The position numbers were made by a program, and so were the translations under genes. Below the pieces are notes generated by a model that was not told the DNA's origin, ran no database searches, and saw only the letters and a program-made list of their open reading frames with translations. A stretch of DNA of 49,000 nt from Apostichopus japonicus (Eukaryota; Echinodermata; Holothuroidea; Aspidochirotida; Stichopodidae). The stretch lies in the NCBI RefSeq assembly GCF_037975245.1, contig NC_092568.1:39884631-39933630 (forward strand), in the 5' to 3' direction. Shown here in pieces: positions 34,201-45,812 of the stretch (position 1 is the stretch's first letter; each line of letters starts with the position of its first letter).

Positions 34201-37200
34201 CATCTCCAGAATCTGTATCATGAACTTTCCAAGACCCTTGCGTCTAACTTCTTCAACAAGTTGAATTTCGTAGCTGTTAAGAAAATAAAAGTTTGTCTTA
34301 ATAGAAATTAAATAAAATAATGGGCAAGAAGAGACACATATTTGTGAACTACAGTAAAGCCAATGAAGATCCTTGGTGGAAAAAAATCTAAGGTATATAT
34401 TTCAAAGAAATCAGATACTACATACAACTTGTGATTCATTCCCTCTGATCACTTTCTGAATAAAAGACATAGTAACACATTGATGAAGTAAGATTGGGTT
34501 GGGTAATGGGGGGGGGGTGGGGTAAATCAAATGTACCTAAGATGCCATTGTCCCTGGAGTATGATATCTAACATTTGTGAGTTCCAAATAATGGGTTGAA
34601 TTGACAGTGAAATACCATGTTGAACTCATCAGCACTAGTCATGTATTCAGTGAAAGGTTATTAAACCTTGTTATTAGTAAATTAAAGTAACCTGGAATAC
34701 ACCTGTAGTGTATTGTATGGATTGCACCTGTAGTGTATTGTGTGGAAACCACCTGTAGTGTATTGTGTGGAAACCACCTGTAGTGTATTGAATGGAATGC
34801 ATGCCATTAGTGTAATGTGTGAGGGTAGACATTGACTGAACACTTCCTTATTTGTTTTATTGCAAAAAGTTGCTAGCAGAGGTACAGTTTGATGTAATAA
34901 TGCACTAAAAGATTGAAATCTTATTGCATACAGGGCAGTTAGTAAATATCTACCAAATATTATTTCAATTTGTATTACTTGAAGTATACTGTTAACTTGA
35001 AGTATGAGTGCAACATCATGATTATGAATACATAAAGAAGTCCCCTCGGTTTGAGTATGAGTACCAGTAGAAGTCCTCTTGCTATGAGTATGAGTACAAG
35101 CAGAAGACCCATTGGCATGAGTATGAGTACCAGAACTCCAGCAGAAGACCTCTTGGTATGAGTATGAGTACAAGCACAAGTTCTCTTGGAATGAGAACCA
35201 GGACAGGTGATTGTGTTAGTATATATATGAGTACTGACTCACCACAAATCTTTCTTACACTTTACAAACTGTAAATGATAGGGCTTTTTTTCCACACTAT
35301 ATAGATTCCTACACCAAGGCAAAAAGAATGGGAACCATTTTGAATATCGACAATCCCTGTTGCAAGTGCTAACAGCAAATATGGAAATGGTCTATTGAGA
35401 TAAAACATTTCTAGCATTGAATGGGATCAAGGTGAACTCAGCCTAACACTTACTCCATGAATAAGAAAATCTGGCAGGATTGTTTATTGTTTGGACTGAT
35501 GCAGTCTTATATTTGGTAATTGTCAAGTTCTTCAGTGTTTCAAATCTTATTCTGCTTTTGTTTGGTATTTTTTTTATATTTCTTCTACCTCCTGAGCCTG
35601 CCCCCTTCTCTATTTTCACAGCTCATTCATGCATTTCTGACTTTCTGCTCCAGAACCTCAGTTCACTACCATCTAATCATTAGCATCTAGATGTAAAAAG
35701 GACAGAAAATACAAGATTCAGATGAGAGTGTCTCCATTATCCAATGAACTCACCAGTATAACACTTCATCATCAAAGTCCAGGTCAAACCGAAAGTGAAC
35801 AAATCCAACTGGATTTTGGTCTTCTCCCCTAGCAACCAGCAACAGAACTCTGTCATCTGTGATCTCTTCACGCTTCTCTCTTTCTTTCCAGCCCCAGCTG
35901 CTCTGTTCGTACCTGTTGTAAAGTTAGAATGGAGAAATGCCATCAAAGGGATACTCTAGTGCTAGAATATGTTACAATAATCTTGAAGAGCAACATATTC
36001 CCCTCTGTAAGTGTTAAAGGTCTATTCTCAGTATCTACTCCCTAGCTTGAGATGTGGTTGACTGAATGTGGCCTGTACAATATGTTGATTAGCTAAACAC
36101 TCCTTTACTTTTGGAAGTATCTAGTCCCTAGCTTGAGATGTGGTTGACTGAATGTGGCCTGTATGTTGATTAGCTACTCACTCCTTTATGTAAGGAAGTA
36201 TCTAGTCCCTAGTTTAAGATGTGGTTGACTGAATGTAGCCTGTACAGTATGTTGATTAGCTAAACACTCATTTACTTTTGGAAGTATCTCCTCCCTAGCT
36301 TGAGATGTGATTGACTGAATGTGGCCTGTTTGTTGATTTGCTAAACATTCCTTTAAGTAAGAAAGTATCTAACCCCTATCTTGAGATGTGGTTGACTGAA
36401 TGTGGCCTGTACAGTATGTTGATTAGCTAAACACTCCTTTACTTTAGAAAGTATCTCCTCCCTAGCTTGAGATGTGGTTGACTGAATGTGGCCTGTATGT
36501 TGATTAGCTAAACACTCCTTTACTTTAGGAAGTATCTAGTCCCTAGCTTGAGATGTGGTTGACTGAATGTAGCCTGTACAGTATGTTGATTAGCTAAACA
36601 CTCATTTACTTTTGGAAGTATCTCCTCCCTAGCTTGAGATGTGATTGACTGAATGTGGCCTGTTTGTTGATTTGCTAAACATTCCTTTAAGTAAGAAAGT
36701 ACCTAACCCCTATCTTGAGATGTGGTTGACTGAATGTGGCCTGTACAGTATGTTGATTAGCTAAACACTCATTTACTTTAGAAAGTATCTCCTCCCTAGC
36801 TTGAGATGTGGTTGACTGAATGTGGCCTGTATGTTGATTAGCTAAACACTCCTTTACTTTAGGAAGTATCTAGTCCCTAGCTTGATATGTGGTTGACTAA
36901 ATGTGGCCTGTATGTTGATTAGCTAAACACTCCTTTACTTTAGGAAGTATCTAGTCCCTAGCTTGATATGTGGTTGACCAAATGTACCCTCATGTACATG
37001 TTGATTTGCTAAACATTCCTTTATGTAAGGAAGTATCTAGTCCCTAGCTTGATATGTGGTTGGCTGAATGAAGCCTGTATGTTGATTTGCTAAACATTCC
37101 TTTATGTAAGGAAGTATCTAGTCCCTAGCTTGATATGTGGTTGACTGAATGTGGCCTGTATATTGATAAGCTAGCTAAACACCCTTTTCTATATCCTGCT

Positions 37201-40200
37201 GAATTTTGTTTGCTTCCATTAAAATTATTATTTCATTTATTTTATTTATTCATTCCAGTATAAATATAAGATTTATTTAAGAAGAGTCAAACAAAAGCAT
37301 AATCAGGGTGAGTATAACAACAGCATGTGGTCCACCGTCAGCAAAATTACAAATACACATCTCAAACACAACAAAACAAGTTAAACTACACGAGTTATGT
37401 AAATACACAGGCAACTCCAATCAAGCGCTCTCTTTTTATGTGTTTTTACATGCACTGTAAACATTCTTACAACAAAGTAACAAGGCTCTCCTGCTACATT
37501 TGATGGAGACAACAACTCCATACATTAACGGATGCATATAATAGTCCTAGGTGATTAAGCTTTCAAATTCACGATATACAGTGTGGAAACAGAGGTCTCA
37601 ACAGATATAATACAGTAAGTTGAAAGGAACAAAGAAATTACTGGATATGTTGGTATTCCAACCAGGGACTTCAGTCTTACAATTGAATTATGAAATAAAA
37701 ATCCTGCATGGTTGCTGATTTCAATCCAAAATTGGTCAATAATTTCATTTGCCCCTTTATTTTTCTTTTCATAATTTCCCAGTCAGTTTCTGTGTTAATT
37801 TACTTACAAAAACCTAAGAAATGTTTAAGAGCATAGCCACCAAACCATGTGTCCGGTTTTCTTCAAATCGGGTCTTTATTTCACAAGTAAGAAGAAAGGT
37901 TCAAATAAAGAGTAGATTTTTTTCTTCAGTACTCACAAACTCTTCATATTTGTACTCAGCAGACTCAACGCCCAGTCTACAGTGTCTCGAGTACACTCCG
38001 GCATCTTATGACAGTCAATCGAAACTGTTAATCTGACAAGAAGATAAGAGAAAAATAACTTTGAGGAAAGACTGATCAATTTTAACATTATTCCAAGACA
38101 ATTGCTGTATCTATGCAGGGACAAAGGCAGATTCATGGAGGACTAAGTGTTGGGGTATATATATATCCCTTGTCCACCCATTTATCTTAGCTTTACATGA
38201 AAATGCAAAAGTAGTTGTTTGTTTGTTTGTTTTGTTTATGTCTGCCATTAAAACACAATGAAGTACATGTCTTAATACATAGTTATAGCAATGAGGCAGC
38301 CGGTTGTTAATACAACCTTACATTTTACCCAATTATAGCCCTTACTTATAGTCTCCATTATGCCTTACAAAACACCATGTCTCAAAATATTATTCTAGGG
38401 AGTATGCAAAGATTAAAAGTAACTTATATTTATTTTAAAAAATTATATTTTTTTAGGGAGAGAACAGTGTTAAACATCCACAACTTTAAAGTCTGACTTT
38501 CATTCAAATTTAATTTTGTTATCTGTTTAAACAAGGGTCCATGTAGACCCCCAAGGGGAAGGGGCAATTGACAAGTCTGGGGGGTGAATTGAGAAGAAAG
38601 GGGGAATTGGGAGGAATGGCCTTCATTCTATCTAGTTTCAGCATTCTAACTACATATTCTAACCAAGAAATGTGGTAGCCTGCACATATCACATCGCAGC
38701 AATTTACGTCTTAAATTGAACAAAGCTAAATCCTAACAGTAAGGCACTTGTTCAAAAGCTTCATGCTCAAGAGTCCCTTATATTTCATTTTGTATTTTGT
38801 AGAGTGAATCATGACAGATAACAAGAACATTGATAGAATCATAATGTTTGCCATCATATCATGTGAAAGAAAGTGATTAAAAAGATATATGGTATGGGTT
38901 TATATATGGGGGATGGAATCAGGAAATACTTTTTATCCAGGTGGGAATTGGAGAGAAAGGTTGAGAGGCACCTGTAGGCTTAAACATACATTAAATATGA
39001 GACCAGAATAAATACTTTCCATGTTGCTAACTGACATATATTACAAAAGCTGACCTTTAACTCCCACTTAAAATATTTCACTGGTGTGAAAGCCGCATGC
39101 TAAGGCATTTGTCTATGTTCCCTTCTTCTTAACTGCTACTCAACGCAAATGACCTCTGACCTCCACAAACATTAAAAGCTGATTGATCTATTTTATATGG
39201 CCAAACTGCCAAAACTATGCCTGTTCAAACTTCCTACAAGTAAAAATGAACAATGGCTAGTGCACAGTTTACAGGCCAATCTGTGATATAAACACAAATA
39301 GCTTCCAACTGCTGACTTCCACATTGTGAGGGCCAATCTGTAATATATGCACACATAGCTTTCAAGTGCTGACTTCCACATTGTGAGGGCCAATCTTTAA
39401 TATATACACACATAGCTTTCAACTGCTGACTTCCACATTGTGAGGGCCAATCTTTAATATATACACACATAGCTTTCAACTGCTGACTTCCACATTGTGA
39501 GGGCCAATCTGTAATATATGCACACATAGCTTTCAAGTGCTGACTTCCACATTGTGAGGGCCAATCTTTAATATATACACACATAGCTTTCAACTGCTGA
39601 CTTCCACATTGTGAGGGCCAATCTTTAATATATACACACATAGCTTCCAACTGCTGACTTCCACATTGTGAGGGCCAATCTTTAATATATACACACATAG
39701 CTTTCAACTGCTGACTTCCACATTGTGAGGGCCAATCTTTAATATATACACACATAGCTTTCAACTGCTGACTTCCACATTGTGAGGGCCAATCTTTAAT
39801 ATATACACACATAGCTTTCAACTGCTGACTTCCACATTGTGAGGGCCAATCTGTAATATATACACACATAGCTTTCAACTGCTGACTTCCACATTGTGAG
39901 GGCCAATCTGTAATATATACACACATAGCTTTCAACTGCTGACTTCCACATTGTGAGGGCCAATCTTTAATATATACACACATAGCTTTCAACTGCTGAC
40001 TTCCACATTGTGAGGGCCAATCTGTAATATATACACACATAGCTTTCAACTGCTGACTTCCACATTGTGAGGGCCAATCTGTTATGCATACACACATGTA
40101 CAGACATTCTCAAAAGCTGTGATTCTTCAGATACAGAGCTTTCAAAAGTTTGACCCCACAAACACAATATTAGGGACCCTGTACTCATTATGGGCAAGCC

Positions 40201-43200
40201 AGACGCCCAAGTAAGACGTTCATCAACTTTCCCTGTTCCCTTCTTGACAAACCATCCTTTATAGGGTGTAGCTAGGGTATCTCTCTCTGTCACACAGACA
40301 CATTCAAACAATATATATAATGATAGTTATGATACACATGAACATTTGCACACCAACTTGACTGCATAGTTTACTTGCCTGTCTACAGCAAGTAGGAAAA
40401 TAAGAATAAAAAATTGCTTCAAACAGACTATATGCTTACCCATTTCTGTCATATTTCTTGAATGGTACAACCAGTGACATGGGATCTTCCAGTGCATTGG
40501 CTGCATCCACAAGTACCTGTGATGCAGCTAACTTAACTTGTTCCTGAAGGAGTTTAAAATGGAAATACAACAAAACTAGAAATTAATTGTGCAGACTTTG
40601 TTTCTTTGTTCAAAGTTCGTAACAAATATTTACAATGGAGCATCAAGACATTGGCTTCCTGATTGGTACTAACTGCTGCATAGGTTGTCAATACTATAAT
40701 TTGTACTTAAAACAGTTACTGAATATGAGGCATTATATCATCGTTTGCCAGCAATGTGATGTGGGTTGTGTTAATTGTAGGGAATGTGAATGAGATCAAA
40801 CAGTATAAACATAAAGAAAGGTGTGGCATGAAGTGGTATGTGTACAGAAACCAGACGTTTCCAAAGTTTGAACACATACATCTGTCCTTTGCCATCCACC
40901 AGGAAAGTCCAGCAAACAAAGTTTTGTGCTTTTCATGAACCATTTGAAGTATGTCTATGAGATCCTATCTAGCAATGTGGTGTTATTAAGAGTAAGTTTT
41001 CACAGATACCTAGATACATTTCAGAGACATCCCCCTCCCCCACCCCTTACAGCGTTATAATGAATATTCATTATTCAAAACAATAAAACAGTAATGAATA
41101 TTAAGCTGGATAATAGTTTTCAATTTGTAACTCTTTACTTACTTCCTTTCTCTTCTGTTTCTTCTCTTTTCCCTTCAAAGATCTTTTCTGAAAAAAACAA
41201 AGCATAACAAATTCAATGGTGATACTGTACTTAACATGTTATGTTTACTCTAAGGTAAAAACATGATTGTAAAGAATAGAATCCTTCTTTAGTTCTCATT
41301 TCATATTCTTATTAAGATTTTAATATAGTAATATGCAAATCAGTGGAGAGAATTAGTTTATTATGTAGCCAAAAATTAAGGGTTGATTCTTTTTTGGGGT
41401 TGGGGTGCGGGGGGGGACTACATTGATGAGCTACAGCGAGTATCCATCGGCTGCAAAGCAAGACTACACATCAGTTTCAAGTTATTTATTCCTTGAAAAG
41501 ATCAAAGAGATCGGTACGATAATGATCATCAAAAGCAGAATTCATCTGTGCACTGTACACAAGCAATACTTATACAACTATATGGATGTTATCATGTTAC
41601 ATTATAATACATTTTTTAATGACAGATGAGTACCTGTTTTATGCAGACCACACATTACACACATGCAGTAACAATGAGTAACAATACAAATATAAATATC
41701 AGTAGCTATGTTTGCCGAGTAAGGCATTGAACAGATATAGGTAGAGATGTGTTCCAGTGCTAACTCCCTACGACAAGCCCAGGGGTAACTAAACTCAAGC
41801 TATATTCACAATTACAAAGCCTAGAATGACGTTGAGAATGTGCACGTGTATAGACCTAGGAAAGGCCTGCTGTAGCTGGATAGGTCATTCAAGTGTACAG
41901 AAATGCGAATTTGCAAGTTTTTTTTTTAACAAAATATCAGTAAATCAGTAAAAAATAACAAATTAAATGATATAGAGAAAATTTCCTGAACGTTCAACCA
42001 GATTCTGTCTAGAAGAAACAAACGCCACTGGATCTTAATTCAGATTTTCAAAGGTGCTGACCTACAACAAAGTAAGGCTAGGTTATATAATGTGGTTTAA
42101 TGATGCAATAATGCAATCAGTAACATGTATTATTTATTGCAGTTAAAATACCATCATTTGATGCGGCCATTTTGTGTATGTACTTTCCGACAAATGCACT
42201 GGCTACATAACTAGAGAAACTATACAGACCTCTGTGATATCTTAGTCAAAAACTTAACAGTAAATAGAGAATGGAATGCAATCTAATGGTAAGAAAAACT
42301 TCACTTGATCATATTTAATATTGTTTAAAATCTCAAGCTGAAATATTTCAAACTATTCGCAGCAATTCACATGCCAGTTGCCACTAATATTTTGCAAAGT
42401 GGCTATTCTTACAACTGTTCGTAAGAATAATTTCCGACTACGCATGCGCAGTTGCTATTTTTATGACAGGAGAACTATTTTTTTCGACCAGGAGTAACAA
42501 TAATTTCCGGTTAGGGTTAGTATTAGGGTTAGGATTGGGGTTTAGGGTTAAAGTTAAGGTTAGGGTTACTCCTACTGCATGCGCAGTTGCTTTATTTACT
42601 TTACTGCGCTTGAATTCGCCTTTGTCGTAAGAATAGTTTATAAATAATTGTTACGACTAGTCGTAAGAATAGCCAAGGCCAATATTTTGTGCTATCGTCT
42701 GTCTCATACCTATTGTTAGTGCTTACTACTCCACCTACTGTACTGTATGGTCAGCAGTTCATTCTAAGCCTAGCCTATGTCATTCTTAGGCTAGAGTCAA
42801 TAAACTGTCAGTGACAAATCAGGAACCGTGTTGAATATCCATCCTCCCACCTGTAGAATTAATTCCAATTGGCATTTATTAGGCCTAGCATCACTTTTCT
42901 ATGGTAATGTATGTATACAATACTTTTGTTCTGATAACCAAGACCCAGCCCATACCTACTGTATGGGATAATCCCTGATTCCCTGTGCTGTCCCCAGATT
43001 AAAGGTGTCCTCTGAAAAGTCCACAGATTTTATATAGTCCCTGGAATATACCACCCTGGGAATAAATTCATCTTAACTTATTTGACCTTTTAATCAAACC
43101 CAGCATACTGTTTGATTTGTTCACCTTAGGTGTGGCCACCCACTGAAAAGAACTGAGTGGACCATTCAAAACAAAATCCTCAACCCTCATATTCATAACC

Positions 43201-44215
43201 ATGGATATAATTCTAGTTTTCAAATTTTGGGTAGCAGTTTTGAAGGTTCTGAATTTTGTCTCTAAAGATATATAGACTGCTGTGTTTACACATGTATAAA
43301 ACTGCTTTGGATTTGTATAGCAATTTGACTAGGCCTATTAACCATAAGTATTATGCTGTCTTTTGCAATGCGACATCAGATAAATTATTCATTTGACAAC
43401 CAAAATGTGAATTCAAAAGAAATTCTGCCTTCAAGATTAATGGAAAACCATGTATTCTTGTCCCGCTCTGGATTATTTTCTGCTGACGTCTATGGGTCCC
43501 CAGACTTTCTAGAAATAGTTAAATAATCATAGTATTAGTAACCTTACCTAAGTAAGACTAAGAATAGTAAGATTTAACGTTAAGCTTAGTCGTTGATATT
43601 ATTAGGCCTAGCCTAGCTATAGGCGAGCCATCTTGCAACTAGTCAAAACACAGATATCAAGAGTAGCTAGGCTAGGCCTACTGTAGCTACGTCCTTACCT
43701 AGGAAAACGAAGAGGCCTGATATAAGCCTAGGCTAGCCTAGTTAGGCATAATGTGAACCATCGAACTAGTTTGAATCATACCCCCATCTTGCTTCACTTT
43801 TTCACTTTTCGATGCCAAAAATAGGTAGCCAATGGTTCGATCTGTAGCTGATTAGTCAACAGCAAACGTAAATTGAGTTTCACTCCATGAGTATGACACA
43901 GAAATTGCATTCGTAAAGGTTTTTTTCACAGGTATATACTGTGTCTGAGGCGCAGAAATGTATGTGTTAAATTTCTGTGGTATGAGGTAGTTCCTGATCC
44001 TGTGTTGTATATCCCTACCAAGTAGCATATTATGGGGACGTATAAATCGGCAATTTTCGCGCACTTGCTGTTTCGCGCGTTTGGAAATAAGGGAGCAAGT
44101 TAAAGTAGCTTTGCATATCGGTATGTTTCCGACTGTACAGAGTGATACAATTTAATAACGGATGATTAAAGATACGGGAAACACACAAGACGCGTAGACA
44201 TACTACAATACCCAT
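31138..44215 (-). CDS. NAA40: N-alpha-acetyltransferase 40 (NatD), 8 exons, first exon tentative
   Basis: A GNAT-family enzyme that transfers acetyl from acetyl-CoA to the N-terminal Ser of histones H4 and H2A. Exons: 44215-44207 (tentative), 41187-41143, 40543-40440, 38032-37937, 35912-35754, 34273-34190, 31927-31850, 31258-31138. All junctions have GT/AG and matching phase; the total is about 231 residues against 237 in human. Landmarks in order are the basic [12 protein letters not shown]-terminus, [59 protein letters not shown], the acetyl-CoA loop [30 protein letters not shown] and the C-terminal YEILS. No stop or frameshift was found. ACSS1 lies downstream on the same strand, separated by the 48-bp array and the copia relic. 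Confidence 0.93.
31850..31927 (-). CDS. NAA40: NAA40 exon 7
   Basis: Encodes [20 protein letters not shown] and FVNQL with split codons on both sides. It matches family [14 protein letters not shown] almost exactly. The acceptor is tttcag and the donor gtaagt. Confidence 0.94.
32296..32735. repeat. 219-bp direct tandem duplication
   Basis: The segment containing gagagctatgttgacgttag starts at 32302 and again at 32521. The two copies appear identical apart from a difference near 32388/32607 (tttacaaa against tttccaaa), so the duplication is recent. It lies in a NAA40 intron, just after a run of about 16 G. Confidence 0.93.
33110..33745. repeat. Diverged dispersed repeat with tgacctttgac-type phrases
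   Basis: Loosely repeated segments of about 150 bp each contain gaccc/ctttgacctccacc, a middle cacatgccaaa-atgag phrase and a tatctggagatatagtgt end, followed by an ACAC run and ttgattgtataggttacttg. Similar phrases and a similar end (ttgactgcatagtttacttg) occur at 39110-40400, so this is one interspersed family. Confidence 0.6.
33831..34164. mobile_element. hAT-type MITE with intact 8-bp target-site duplication
   Basis: The 334-bp element has 12-bp perfect terminal inverted repeats CAGGGTTATAGC and GCTATAACCCTG. It is flanked by identical 8-bp duplications TCCATGAG at 33823-33830 and 34165-34172. An 8-bp duplication and CAGGG ends are hallmarks of the hAT superfamily. The interior is GC-rich (ggccggcggcggcc) with no ORF. 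It sits 25 bp from NAA40 exon 6. Confidence 0.88.
34190..34273 (-). CDS. NAA40: NAA40 exon 6 (acetyl-CoA loop)
   Basis: Completes the Cys codon, then [20 protein letters not shown] and ILEMIAY. RRKGLG is the Q/R-x-x-G-x-G/A pyrophosphate-binding loop of GNAT enzymes. The donor gtaaga at 34184-34189 lies only 11 bp from the duplicated target site of a hAT-type MITE. Confidence 0.94.
34690..34800. repeat. Short ~29-bp minisatellite
   Basis: Four units contain cacctgtagtgtattg, with gtgtggaaac between the central ones. It lies in a NAA40 intron. Confidence 0.8.
35045..35190. repeat. Short imperfect minisatellite, gagtatgagtac units
   Basis: About four units contain gtatgagtatgagtac followed by agaag and cctcttg-like sequence, in a NAA40 intron. 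Confidence 0.7.
35754..35912 (-). CDS. NAA40: NAA40 exon 5
   Basis: Encodes [20 protein letters not shown], then [20 protein letters not shown] and [12 protein letters not shown] plus two bases of a Cys codon. The acceptor is tacaacag and the donor gtgagt. It holds the WGWK and HFRFD motifs typical of NatD. Confidence 0.94.
36026..37190. repeat. 81/86-bp minisatellite in NAA40 intron
   Basis: About 14 units contain gagatgtggttgactgaatg and ttgattagctaaacactcct. Units with and without an inserted acagt give 86- and 81-bp lengths. A four-unit block repeats at an offset of 334 bp (aacccctatcttgaga at 36371 and 36705), a small higher-order repeat. It does not resemble the flanking exon ends. Confidence 0.92.
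37191..37936. other. NAA40 intron, unique AT-rich sequence
   Basis: Nothing recognisable beyond AT-rich sequence between the array and exon 4. Confidence 0.5.
37937..38032 (-). CDS. NAA40: NAA40 exon 4
   Basis: Encodes [20 protein letters not shown], then [11 protein letters not shown] plus two bases. The acceptor is cttgtcag and the donor gtgagt. It matches the VSIEC and TVDWAFDLTKTNM segments of the family. Confidence 0.93.
39264..40092. repeat. 57-bp minisatellite in NAA40 intron
   Basis: About 14 units contain ctttcaactgctgacttcca and cattgtgagggccaatcttt and aatatatacacacatag. The 57-bp period is 19 codons, so a long repetitive open frame appears on the minus strand; it is not judged to be a gene. 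The array is embedded in a copy of the dispersed repeat also seen at 33110-33745. Confidence 0.94.
40440..40543 (-). CDS. NAA40: NAA40 exon 3
   Basis: Encodes [20 protein letters not shown], then [14 protein letters not shown] plus two bases. It matches the helical N-terminal segment ending FKKYDRNG in the family. The acceptor is ccttcag and the donor gtaagc. Confidence 0.92.
41143..41187 (-). CDS. NAA40: NAA40 exon 2
   Basis: Fifteen codons, [15 protein letters not shown], in phase 0-0. The acceptor is ttttttcag and the donor gtaagt. It is the basic, nuclear-localisation-like N-terminal stretch shared with vertebrate NAA40 (AKEKKQKR). Confidence 0.85.
42400..42675. mobile_element. MITE-like element with telomere-like internal repeats
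   Basis: The ends are 13-bp perfect inverted repeats TGGCTATTCTTAC and GTAAGAATAGCCA. Subterminal blocks gcatgcgcagttgct occur twice. The centre (about 42510-42566) is degenerate TTAGGG-like repeat (gttagggttag, ttagggttagg). A palindrome ttacgactagtcgtaa lies near the right end. No clear target-site duplication was seen. Confidence 0.7.
44207..44215 (-). CDS. NAA40: NAA40 tentative first exon (Met-Gly-Ile)
   Basis: ATGGGTATT followed by GTAGTA donor gives Met-Gly-Ile in phase 0, joining to [10 protein letters not shown]. Vertebrate NAA40 begins Met-Gly followed by a basic Ser-rich stretch, and Gly2 with Ser6 would fit N-myristoylation. The exon is only 9 bp long and rests on that expectation alone. 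Confidence 0.35.
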
Positions 44216-44461
44216 CTTCGTCAAGTGACTAAAGTGTTCTTGCAAAGATTGAGGTAAGTACTGCAGGTGACGGGGGTACTGCGTTTAAGTGTCGTGTAAA
44301 CGTGATTTAGGGGGTGGTGGATATCGATATCGCAGTCTATTTTACATTGATATCAACCAGAAATATGCATCCGTTAATTTATCGTCTGAACTAGTCTGAT
44401 GTCGAATTGGGTGCCTTTGCCTACCTATCAGTATTTGAGAAAGTGATCCTATGCAGTGGTA
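44216..44461. promoter_or_regulatory. Region upstream of tentative NAA40 start
   Basis: It has several CpG dinucleotides compared with the AT-rich introns, and would hold the promoter if the tentative first exon is correct. No TATA box or specific factor site can be defended. Confidence 0.25.
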
Positions 44462-44600
44462 TCAGGGGCGTAGCCAGGATTTTCAAAGCTGTAGGCACGA
44501 CTATCTGAGCGGAGCGCCACCATCGGTTGGCGCGGAGCGTACAAGAAAATTTTTGGTTTTATAAACCCTCCAGATGGCCGGAAACGGCCCTTCCCGAGTG
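44462..44600 (+). mobile_element. Fragment of the gcgtagccagg repeat family
   Basis: Starts ggggcgtagccaggattttc and contains gcggagcgccaccatcggtt and ggcgcggagcgtac, matching the longer copy at 45308-45812 for about 120 bp before diverging. Confidence 0.75.
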
Positions 44601-45307
44601 TTCATTCTGGTTCCCTGGCCTTATGCTAACTTGAGACACCTCTTTCAATATCACTTTTAAACCCCAAAACAAACGAGTTAAAATAGTACGTTATGCAATA
44701 TTATACAACACCTTATTGTATTCTGGTCATTTGATTGGTCAATTGCTCGTTTATTGCATGCAAAATCCGCTCTATTCCACACTATGAAATAGAACCATGG
44801 GTTATATTTTTTGATAGCACTTTTTTCAATAGTAAGATCAGAGAAACCTGTCTGTTCAAAACAATCTGTTGCATGAGTGCATTTTACCCGTCTTAATATA
44901 TATAATATGTTGTATAAAACAAATATTGAATGGTTTCCATTCGTGCAATAGTGCAAATATTCATGAGTTGGAAGATGTAATGTTCCATTCAACGAGGCGC
45001 AGCCGAGTTGAATGGAACATTGCACTCATAACCATTCATTATTTGTATACTACATAATGTATTTAAAATTAGCAAGGTACATGTACGGAGTAGTCTTACT
45101 TTTCAAATTGTGATACTTGTAGATACAAAGAAAGGCCAGAATTGTCTTTGATACAACTATAGCCAGTAATTGTCTTTGCTACAACTGTAACTAGTAAATG
45201 TTTTAAGTTAGCCTAATAAGAGAAGGCGAGAGCTGTCCGACGATTGCCATCTGATGCAAATATCTTCAGCACAGCATCAACGTCAATTGCAAAGTCTCTG
45301 TGGATGT

Positions 45308-45812
45308 CAGTGGAGTAGCCAGGATTTTTTCAGTGGGGGGGGGGCGCTGGGGGGTTGACCATTTCCCGGGTGGGCGTCTTGTAACTATCTAAGCCGAGCG
45401 CCACCATCGGTTGGCGCGAAGCGTACCAAGAAAATTTCAGATTTCAATATCTGCCAGATCGCTGGAGATGGCACTTGCCAGGCTGGATAGCAACTATCTA
45501 GTTGCGTGATTTCGGGAGAAAATTACAAATTCGTCACTCAGGAAATCTGCAATAAAGTTCATGCAGCCTTAATTTTTGGAGAATTATTTCAGTTATTAGA
45601 GATTCCAATTGACATCAACATTAGAACCCAGTACAAGTTGACAAATGATGGGGCGAACTGGGAACCCCAACCCCATTTTGCCCCTTTGTTTGGATAGAAT
45701 ACCCCTCATATTTTGTTCAAACCCATGACAACTAACAATCTGTGAATAAGTTTACTTCGAAATGGGCACATTATATTGCAACAAGTCGGTCAAGGAATGA
45801 CCCCAGGGCCTT
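45308..45812 (+). mobile_element. Non-autonomous dispersed repeat, longer copy
   Basis: Begins gtggagtagccaggattttt and runs to caaggaatgaccccaggg. It matches the inverted copy at 21922-22590 along most of its length. An ORF within it has no recognisable content. No terminal inverted repeats were identified, so the class is unknown. Confidence 0.78.

Noticed and set aside
39234-40097. 287-codon minus-strand ORF with a 19-residue repeat
   Set aside because: By-product of a 57-bp minisatellite in a NAA40 intron; no initiating context or domain.
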